Below are positions 23,509-27,792 of a DNA stretch of 27,792 nt, one piece after another. The notes under the pieces were generated by a model that was not told the origin of the DNA, ran no database searches, and was given only the letters and a program-made list of their open reading frames with translations. The stretch comes from a virus. Both the position numbers and the translations under genes were made by a program. The stretch is from positions 1 to 27,792 of IMG/VR virus record IMGVR_UViG_3300020213_000096; one strand, 5' to 3'. Every line of letters begins with the position of its first letter. The stretch's first letter is position 1.

Positions 23509-24663
23509 GTACCTCTCGAGTATGGTACTCCCCAAGGTCGGTCACACACGTTCGCTAATGCGCAAGCACAGCAGACGGCTACAGCCCTTGTAAGCTACTT
23601 CGTATACGTTATTGAAGATTACCAATTGGTAACTATCACTAACTTACTTATGGAGCAGACAAAGACTAATGCTGGTGCATTCGTAGATGCTGCAAAGCTT
23701 CAGATGGATGGCGGTTTCCGTAACTTGACTAACAACATCGCTTTTGAGTTGTTCGGTTCAGGCACAGCTACTCGCGGTATCTCAGCAGGTACTTCTAGCC
23801 AAACTGGTGCAAGCCCTAACGTAGTAACTATTCCACTTACAAATGCTAGCCAAATTGTGGCATTCGAAGTCGGCATGTTACTAGTTGCGTCTACTACAGA
23901 CGGCGGCGCTCCTGGCGCTACTGGCGTAGTTGTCACAGCGGTTAACCGCGCTTCAGGCACTGTTACTGGTAACGGTATCACTCTTGCTACTGGTGCATCG
24001 GTTGCGTCTCTTGACGCTAACTTTGCTATCGGTTCAGGCATTGCTTACCTTACAGTGTCAGGCGACTTGCCAGCCGCCGGAGCTACTAATACTGGTTCAT
24101 TCTTGGCGCTTTCAGGCCTTGCGGCTTGGATTCCAGTAACTAGCCCTAGCTCTACTGATAACTTCTGGGGTGTAAACCGTTCAGCAGATCCTACTCGACT
24201 TGCGGGTTGCCGTTTCGACGCTTCTAGCATGACTATCGAAGAAGGTATGACTAACGCGCTTGCATTCTTGAACCGCGAAGGTGGTAAACCAGATCTTGCG
24301 ATCATCGACTTCGCGTCGTACGCAGCTCTAGTTAACTCTCTTGGCGCTAAAGTACAGTACGTTCAAGTTAACCACGATGAAGTCGAAGTTGCATTCGAAG
24401 GTATTACCTTCCAGTCAGCTTACGGTCGCGTGACTATCTTGGCTGATCGCTCTTGCCCACCACAAACGTGCTACCTTCTCACAATGAACACATGGAAACT
24501 ACGTTCATTAGGTAAAGTACCGCACATCTTGACTTACGGCATGGAAGGTCTCGAAGGTCTTCGCGTCGGTAATGCGGATGCTCTTGAGATTCGCATTGGT
24601 TACTACGGTAACCTTATCTGTGCAGCTCCAGGTTGGAACTGCGTAGTGCAACTCAGCGCTTAA
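23509..24663 (+). CDS. major capsid protein, exon 2
   Basis: Encodes the remaining ~384 residues (386 if splicing is at 23502). It opens VPLEYGTPQGRSHTFANAQ, the coat-like segment expected to follow exon 1. The open frame runs upstream of the TTG at 23626 to the intron boundary without a stop, so a start at 23626 would be an artefact. Gly/Thr/Ala/Val-rich beta regions (about 80-180 of the exon) resemble an inserted beta domain. The C-terminal part (RIGYYGNLICAAPGWNCVV) looks like a capsid core strand. Leucine codons are CTT/TTG-rich: only 3 of about 35 are CTA, unlike neighbouring genes, and Asn and Phe favour AAC and TTC. That is consistent with very high expression. Confidence 0.9.
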   Translation, partial: VPLEYGTPQGRSHTFANAQAQQTATALVSYFVYVIEDYQLVTITNLLMEQTKTNAGAFVDAAKLQMDGGFRNLTNNIAFELFGSGTATRGISAGTSSQTGASPNVVTIPLTNASQIVAFEVGMLLVASTTDGGAPGATGVVVTAVNRASGTVTGNGITLATGASVASLDANFAIGSGIAYLTVSGDLPAAGATNTGSFLALSGLAAWIPVTSPSSTDNFWGVNRSADPTRLAGCRFDASSMTIEEGMTNALAFLNREGGKPDLAIIDFASYAALVNSLGAKVQYVQVNHDEVEVAFEGITFQSAYGRVTILADRSCPPQTCYLLTMNTWKLRSLGKVPHILTYGMEGLEGLRVGNADALEIRIGYYGNLICAAPGWNCVVQLSA

Positions 24664-24698
24664 TCACAACTAGTAAGACTTAAAATGTCTCACTTCGG

Positions 24699-24730
24699 GC
24701 CTCAGAGGGAAACTTCTGGGGCTTTTATTT
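24699..24730 (+). terminator. intrinsic terminator after the capsid gene
   Basis: GCCTCAGAGG (24699-24708) pairs over 10 bp, including two G.U pairs, with CTTCTGGGGC (24713-24722). The loop is GAAA, and TTTTATTT follows. It ends the plus-strand head operon. The minus-strand stop codon at 24725 falls in its T-tract, so the two convergent operons abut here. Confidence 0.85.
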
Positions 24731-25453
24731 ACCAAGCATCTTTAAAATACGATCAGCATCTCTATCATATACATGTAGATTATGTACTAAGTGCGTATAA
24801 GATCCAATATCTAGATCTGGATACACTGGCTTAAGATCATCTCGCATCTTGTACATTAAACTGATAAACCAAGGAAGATCATAGGCTAAACCTAATACAA
24901 GATCATTAGACCGCATTACTATGCTTAAGTTTAATTTATTGTGTCTAATACTAAATACGCCGTGCATAGTACAGGTTTGATCCTTATTACCTATCCATTG
25001 ATGTTCTGGAAGTGAGAAGCGCAAGATAGCCTGCCTAGTGTCCCTATCGGCTTCTAGCGATGTTTTTGCCCATTCCCATGGTGTTCGCATAGGCCCTTCA
25101 AACTTTGGATGCCCGTGACTCCTATTGTTCCATATAAGGTGCCCATACGCCGAGTTGACTGTACCGTCAGGGTTGGCTAGTTTTAACCAAAACTTAGACG
25201 CCTTACCAAAGTCTTCTGCTAGATTAGATCCAGAATCATATAAATCGCACTCTTTTTTAGTATATGTCTCAATAACTTTATTGCGCTCTATATCGTTAGT
25301 AATAATAGACTCAACTTTAGGATTAGATATAGTAAAACTGTAATCGAATACCTCTTTAATTGGCTGTCCGCGAGGGGCAGACGTAGACTGCGGGTTATAG
25401 AATACGTCTGACAATATAGCCAAGTACGCCGAATGAATATCTTTATACACCAT
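24725..25453 (-). CDS. thymidylate synthase-family pyrimidine (hydroxy)methylase, Asp variant
   Basis: 242 residues. The start shares the A of TAATG with the dUTPase stop, and GAGG lies about 6 nt upstream. Family marks: RQAILRFSLP (140-149), the nucleophile Cys161 in DQTCTMHG, RSNDLVLGLAYDLPW (181-195), and HVY (227-229) near the end, where thymidylate synthases bind the nucleotide sugar. Ordinary enzymes convert dUMP to dTMP with methylene-tetrahydrofolate. At the position of E. coli Asn177, which recognises uracil, this protein has Asp192, as in T4 dCMP hydroxymethylase. So a dCMP substrate is predicted (inference). The N-terminus is divergent. A thymidylate synthase with altered recognition remains possible. 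Confidence 0.8.
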   Translation of the reverse strand: MVYKDIHSAYLAILSDVFYNPQSTSAPRGQPIKEVFDYSFTISNPKVESIITNDIERNKVIETYTKKECDLYDSGSNLAEDFGKASKFWLKLANPDGTVNSAYGHLIWNNRSHGHPKFEGPMRTPWEWAKTSLEADRDTRQAILRFSLPEHQWIGNKDQTCTMHGVFSIRHNKLNLSIVMRSNDLVLGLAYDLPWFISLMYKMRDDLKPVYPDLDIGSYTHLVHNLHVYDRDADRILKMLGK

Positions 25454-25893
25454 TAGTAGCCTCGTTTCTGGCGATCAAAATTTTCTGCATTCTTAGTAAG
25501 GTACAGTTTTACAAAGTCGTCGGCACCGATACCGAGCAATAGACCTACGTTTAAAAAGAAGTGAAACACGTCGATGTATTCATACCATGTTTCTAACTTC
25601 TGTTCTTCATTCTCCCAACCAGTCTTTTGAACGTCAGTATATGATTTCCACGATTTGTGCGGAAGTCGTTCAACTAACTCTGCCATCTCTAGGTTAATAT
25701 TTTTCCATTCTAGTGCTATCTGGTTGACTTTATCAATAAAAGTAGACTTATCATAGTCTAAACCGCGCCCAGAAGCGCCAAGTTTGTTCTGAAGATCGCG
25801 CTGCAATTTAAACATGCTATAGATGATCTGAGTGTCATAGTTTAGACCTAACTCACTATTAAATAACTGACTGCATTTATTAACATGTTTCAA
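25453..25893 (-). CDS. dimeric dUTPase (all-alpha NTP pyrophosphatase family)
   Basis: 146 residues from TTG 25893, chosen because AAGGAG (25900-25905) lies 6 nt upstream; ATG 25935 would place that site inside the gene and the promoter overlaps it. The all-alpha fold is shown by EMAELVE (69-75) with the ExxE metal motif, EYIDVFHF (105-112) with the second ExxD pair, and the C-terminal KNAENFDRQKRGY (134-146), typical of dimeric dUTPases. It hydrolyses dUTP to dUMP and pyrophosphate, limiting uracil in DNA and supplying pyrimidine monophosphate. It is directly upstream of, and coupled to, the thymidylate synthase-family gene. Confidence 0.82.
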   Translation of the reverse strand: MKHVNKCSQLFNSELGLNYDTQIIYSMFKLQRDLQNKLGASGRGLDYDKSTFIDKVNQIALEWKNINLEMAELVERLPHKSWKSYTDVQKTGWENEEQKLETWYEYIDVFHFFLNVGLLLGIGADDFVKLYLTKNAENFDRQKRGY

Positions 25894-25920
25894 GTACAAC
25901 TCCTTAGTTATATTAAAAAT

Positions 25921-25949
25921 AGTGTACCATGCCACAATAGTATAGTAAA
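25921..25949 (-). promoter_or_regulatory. promoter of the dUTPase/methylase operon
   Basis: On the minus strand, TTTACT (25949-25944) and TGG followed by TACACT (25926-25921), an extended -10. The spacer is 17 bp. The transcript then has the leader AATATAACTAAGGAG before the TTG at 25893. The same leader sequence follows the divergent promoter. Confidence 0.55.
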
Positions 25950-25954
25950 CTTAA

Positions 25955-25971
25955 TGCTTCGTATTGAAGCA
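25955..25971. promoter_or_regulatory. inverted repeat between divergent promoters
   Basis: TGCTTC (25955-25960) and GAAGCA (25966-25971) form a perfect 6-bp inverted repeat with a 5-bp centre (GTATT). It sits just behind the minus promoter and between the two promoters, which is the position for a shared operator. It could also be a small RNA hairpin. No regulator is recognised nearby. Confidence 0.35.
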
Positions 25972-26002
25972 CAAAATAGTACTAAAGCTTTTTTACGTTG
26001 TG

Positions 26003-26011
26003 TGCTACTAT
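26003..26011 (+). promoter_or_regulatory. extended -10 promoter for the small-enzyme operon
   Basis: TGCTACTAT (26003-26011) is an extended -10, with TACTAT at 26006-26011. No clear -35 is present. It is followed by AATATAACTAAGGAG, the same leader/ribosome-site sequence as the divergent operon. Confidence 0.5.
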
Positions 26012-26035
26012 TAAATATAACTAAGGAGCCATCAA

Positions 26036-26290
26036 ATGTCTAAAGAAAAAGTACAAAAAGAATACCCAGATTTCTGTAAAGAAGTAGATAATCTACCTTC
26101 AGAAGCCCTTCGTGGCCGTATTGTAGCCCTACAGCAGGCCCTAGGCGAGTCAGAAGATCATAAAGAGGCTAATGAGGCACTACAGAATGCGCGTGCCGAA
26201 GTAAATGAACTAGCCGGTCCTTACAGAGATGTGAAGAAGGCTGTTAAGGCTAAGACTAGCTACCTTCTTACGCTACTCGGTGGCCGCTAG
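26036..26290 (+). CDS. coiled-coil hypothetical protein, 84 aa
   Basis: ATG 26036 with AAGGAG about 9 nt upstream. The protein is almost wholly helical, highly charged and soluble: an N-terminal KEKVQKEYPDFCKEVDNL, then a heptad-like stretch (ALQQALGESEDHKEANEALQ), then YRDVKKAVKAKTSYLLTLLGGR. Likely a small coiled-coil dimer. Unrecognised. It is the first gene of the divergent plus-strand operon. Confidence 0.65.
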   Translation: MSKEKVQKEYPDFCKEVDNLPSEALRGRIVALQQALGESEDHKEANEALQNARAEVNELAGPYRDVKKAVKAKTSYLLTLLGGR

Positions 26291-26611
26291 ATGAGTAATA
26301 GTGGCACTAAGCACGATCATGGTAAGCCGTCTATAGCTCTACTACCACCAGAAGCTATTATAGAAGTAGCGAAAGTACTGACGTTCGGCGCTAATAAGTA
26401 CACAGCACATAATTGGCGCAAAGGCTTTGCGTATACACGCGTATTAAGCGCTGCATTACGACATATATTCGCATTCTTAATGGGAGAGGATAATGATCCA
26501 GAAACAGGTGTTAGTCATTTAGCACATGCTATCTGTGACCTTCTATTCGTGCTTAACTTTAAACTAACCGGCGATGGTACAGACGATAGGTATAAAAATG
26601 AGAGTAAATAA
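26291..26611 (+). CDS. dATP/dGTP diphosphohydrolase-like protein
   Basis: 106 residues, directly after the previous stop. Sequence signs: KHDHGKPSIALLPPEAI (7-23), AKVLTFGANKYTAHNW (27-42), LSAALRHIFAFLMGEDND, and THLAHAICDLLFV-like HLAHAICDLLFV near 77-88. This pattern is that of a family annotated as dATP/dGTP diphosphohydrolase, N-terminal type (all-alpha, metal dependent). Such enzymes remove purine dNTPs; a relative (MazZ) serves phages that replace adenine with 2-aminoadenine, but no PurZ gene is present here. The family is also seen in ordinary phages. It would adjust nucleotide pools with the other enzymes nearby. Confidence 0.65.
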   Translation: MSNSGTKHDHGKPSIALLPPEAIIEVAKVLTFGANKYTAHNWRKGFAYTRVLSAALRHIFAFLMGEDNDPETGVSHLAHAICDLLFVLNFKLTGDGTDDRYKNESK

Positions 26612-26963
26612 AAACGAGCAGGTAATTTGTGTAGACGTAGACGACACACTAGTGTCGTGGGATACGACAAACTCTACTGATCTAATTACTGTAGTTTGTC
26701 CTAATACAGGGTGTAATGAACGCCTAGCGCCCCACCGTCCCCATATCAAAATAGTGCAGAATCGACTAGGTCGTGGTGCTTTAATCATTGTGTGGTCAGC
26801 TGGAGGGTATGCCTGGGCAGAGGCTGTAGTAAAGGCACTAGGGTTAGAGCATGAAAACCTTCATATCTATTCTAAGCCTATAGCGTACGTAGATGATAAG
26901 AAGTCTGAGGAGTGGATGGGTGAACACATCTATCTCAAACCTGATAGTCCTTACGGAAAATAA
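26598..26963 (+). CDS. HAD-superfamily phosphatase-like protein
   Basis: 121 residues from ATG 26598, overlapping the preceding gene by 14 nt; ATG-like starts further upstream lack a ribosome site. HAD motif I is VDVDDTLV (12-19) with nucleophile Asp13 and Asp15. Motif II is IIVWSAGG (63-70) with Ser67. The motif IV acidic pair is VDD (98-100) in AYVDDKKSEEW. A compact fold without a cap implies a small phosphatase, possibly acting on nucleotides or nucleic-acid 3' phosphates. A CPNTGC segment (34-39) may bind metal. The substrate is unknown. The context is nucleotide metabolism. Confidence 0.75.
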   Translation: MRVNKNEQVICVDVDDTLVSWDTTNSTDLITVVCPNTGCNERLAPHRPHIKIVQNRLGRGALIIVWSAGGYAWAEAVVKALGLEHENLHIYSKPIAYVDDKKSEEWMGEHIYLKPDSPYGK

Positions 26964-27026
26964 AAGCTAAAGTATTTTAAAAGAAAGCCGATAAGATAGT
27001 ATAAGCAATAACGCAGGAGTAATAGA

Positions 27027-27230
27027 GTGAAAAAAGAAATTGTTAACTGGATTAAAGGCAGCCCCGAACTAAACGCGAAAGAATTGAAGTGGCAGCTCTT
27101 AGACATGGGCGTGAGCGCGGACGAGTCTGAAATTGCCGAAGTTGTCATGCAAAGGATGCGCGAAAAGTGTCGCTGTCCAGACCGCAGCGGGTCTTGTGCG
27201 GCCTGCTTGGAACACTATGCATTGTCCTAA
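27027..27230 (+). CDS. hypothetical protein with Cys-rich tail, 67 aa
   Basis: GTG start 27027 with AGGAG about 7 nt upstream. The N-terminal two thirds are helical (KEIVNWIKGSPELNAKELKWQ, then ADESEIAEVVMQRMREK). The tail CRCPDRSGSCAACLEH has four Cys and one His in 16 residues, a likely small zinc-binding knuckle. Unrecognised. A DNA- or RNA-binding regulator is conceivable. Confidence 0.6.
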   Translation: MKKEIVNWIKGSPELNAKELKWQLLDMGVSADESEIAEVVMQRMREKCRCPDRSGSCAACLEHYALS

Positions 27231-27267
27231 ATGCGGCTACGAGCCAGAGCGGGTGTACTGTTTATGA
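27217..27267 (+). CDS. possible 16-residue zinc-ribbon-like micro-ORF
   Basis: Encodes MHCPKCGYEPERVYCL. The CPKC pair plus a third Cys resembles half a zinc ribbon. It starts inside the preceding gene and its stop overlaps the next start (ATGA at 27264), an arrangement typical of real coupled genes. No strong ribosome site. Low confidence. Confidence 0.25.
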   Translation: MHCPKCGYEPERVYCL

Positions 27268-27497
27268 GCAAAGAACTAGCAAATTTTATAGGATTATTAG
27301 TAATAGGCGCATTCTTATATTATATGCCGTATTTATCAATGGCATTACTAGGGTTATGGCTTATAAGCGTTGTGTGTGGTTCTCTTTACCTACTATTGGC
27401 TACAGATGTTAAAACTACAGAAGGAGTTAAGAATGAAAAAGTCAACAAAGTTACTAGTACTGATACTGATCCTGGGCAGCGCGGCGGCATGTGCTAG
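27264..27497 (+). CDS. small membrane protein, 77 aa
   Basis: Probable start ATG 27264, in an ATGA overlap with the micro-ORF; ATG 27231 is in frame but lacks a site. Two hydrophobic segments, about residues 7-27 (FIGLLVIGAFLYYMPYLSM) and 24-47 (MALLGLWLISVVCGSLYLL), give one helical hairpin or two transmembrane helices. A polar, charged tail follows (VKTTEGVKNEKVNKVTS). The topology fits a small holin or other inner-membrane protein, but nothing proves it. The last 64 nt overlap the start of the lipoprotein gene. Confidence 0.55.
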   Translation: MSKELANFIGLLVIGAFLYYMPYLSMALLGLWLISVVCGSLYLLLATDVKTTEGVKNEKVNKVTSTDTDPGQRGGMC

Positions 27498-27792
27498 AGG
27501 CCCTCGAGGAAGTCAAGGGCATGGCGGCACCCCAGGCGTCGGCTGTGAAGTAAGCCAGCTAGCTAATGGTGCCTTGATCTCATGTGGCGGCAATACAACG
27601 GCTGTAGTATATAACGGCGCAGCTGGTAGCGACGGTCAAGACGGTAGCGACGGTAGCGATGGTCAAGATGGTCAAGATGGTCAAGATGGTCAAGATGGTC
27701 AAGATGGTCAAGACCTAGCCCCTGGTGCATATAGTGTGGTAGAGGTTATTAATCCTTGTGGCGCAAGCCCTGGATATGACGAAGTATTACTT
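27434..27792 (+). CDS. collagen-like lipoprotein, partial (runs off the window)
   Basis: ATG 27434 with GAAGGAG 6 nt upstream. The leader MKKSTKLLVLILILGSAAAC ends in Cys20 and would be processed as a lipoprotein (lipobox-like AAAC). A Gly-rich stretch and a short domain with Cys (GCEVSQLANGALISCGG) follow. Then come ten Gly-X-Y triplets (GSD/GQD) without Pro, and then LAPGAYSVVEVINPCG. The frame continues past 27792. Gly-X-Y repeats form collagen-like trimers in several phage fibres and bacterial surface proteins. A lipidated, collagen-repeat phage protein would be displayed on the host envelope. Possible roles are exclusion, adhesion or a virion attachment. The domain after the repeats is outside the window. 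Confidence 0.75.
27625..27714 (+). repeat. ten 9-bp tandem repeats (collagen-like triplets)
   Basis: Ten units of GGTCAAGAT, GGTAGCGAC and close variants, each one Gly-X-Y triplet; the last six are almost identical (GGTCAAGAT or GGTCAAGAC). The near-identity suggests recent slippage, and length may vary between relatives. Confidence 0.85.

Noticed and set aside
25894-25935. ATG start at 25935 for the dUTPase
   Set aside because: The promoter -10 and the AAGGAG site lie inside this stretch; TTG 25893 is correctly placed after that site.
1-27792. tRNA genes, integrase/attachment sites, terminal repeats or cos site
   Set aside because: None was recognised on reading both strands; termini are not in the window as far as can be seen.

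Overview
The window looks like about 28 kb of a virulent tailed-phage genome, covering the recombination/replication block and the packaging/head block. The evidence is tightly packed genes with 1-30 nt overlaps, phage-type replication proteins (AAA+ ATPase, RecA-like recombinase, SbcC/SbcD pair, SSB-like protein, primase-helicase, family A DNA polymerase), then large terminase, portal, scaffold-like protein and major capsid protein. No integrase, repressor, tRNA or insertion sequence was seen. The host cannot be named. Signal peptides, two lipoprotein-type leaders, Shine-Dalgarno sites and sigma70-like promoters suggest a Gram-negative bacterium (inference). Tail genes are not in the window.

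Layout. 1-7448, plus strand: small unknown genes, a hairpin-led AAA+ ATPase, a Gly/Tyr-repeat peptide, RecA-like recombinase, SbcD-like nuclease, SbcC-like ATPase, an HNH endonuclease and a second metallophosphoesterase. 7469-9427: an envelope cassette with its own promoter, holding an SLT-type muramidase, an exported subtilisin-like protease and small exported or unknown proteins. 9446-13900: SSB-like protein, primase-helicase fusion and DNA polymerase. 13909-17519: a promoter and a 53-residue Cys-rich lipoprotein, small unknowns, a GNAT-like protein and the large terminase. 17575-24663: a repeat-rich linker protein, portal, scaffold and major capsid protein. 24725-25893, minus strand: a thymidylate synthase-family enzyme and a dimeric dUTPase. 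25894-26035: divergent promoters. 26036-27792, plus strand: dATP/dGTP diphosphohydrolase-like and HAD-like enzymes, small membrane and Cys-rich proteins, and the start of a collagen-like lipoprotein.

The standout feature is a group I intron in the major capsid gene. Exon 1 encodes 46 residues and ends at a perfect P1 pairing. The intron carries an endonuclease VII-like homing endonuclease, and exon 2 resumes in frame about 750 bases later. Other notable points are a thymidylate synthase homologue with Asp where dUMP enzymes carry Asn, a DNA polymerase with Leu at the position equivalent to E. coli 762, two genes whose promoters put the transcription start on the ATG (possible leaderless mRNAs), and a strong promoter firing straight into a 12-bp terminator-like hairpin.

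How the genes may work together: RecA, SbcC/D, the AAA+ ATPase, SSB, primase-helicase and polymerase would make and repair concatemeric DNA. The dUTPase, thymidylate synthase-like, diphosphohydrolase and HAD enzymes would shape the dNTP pool. Terminase and portal would package into capsids whose major subunit requires RNA splicing.
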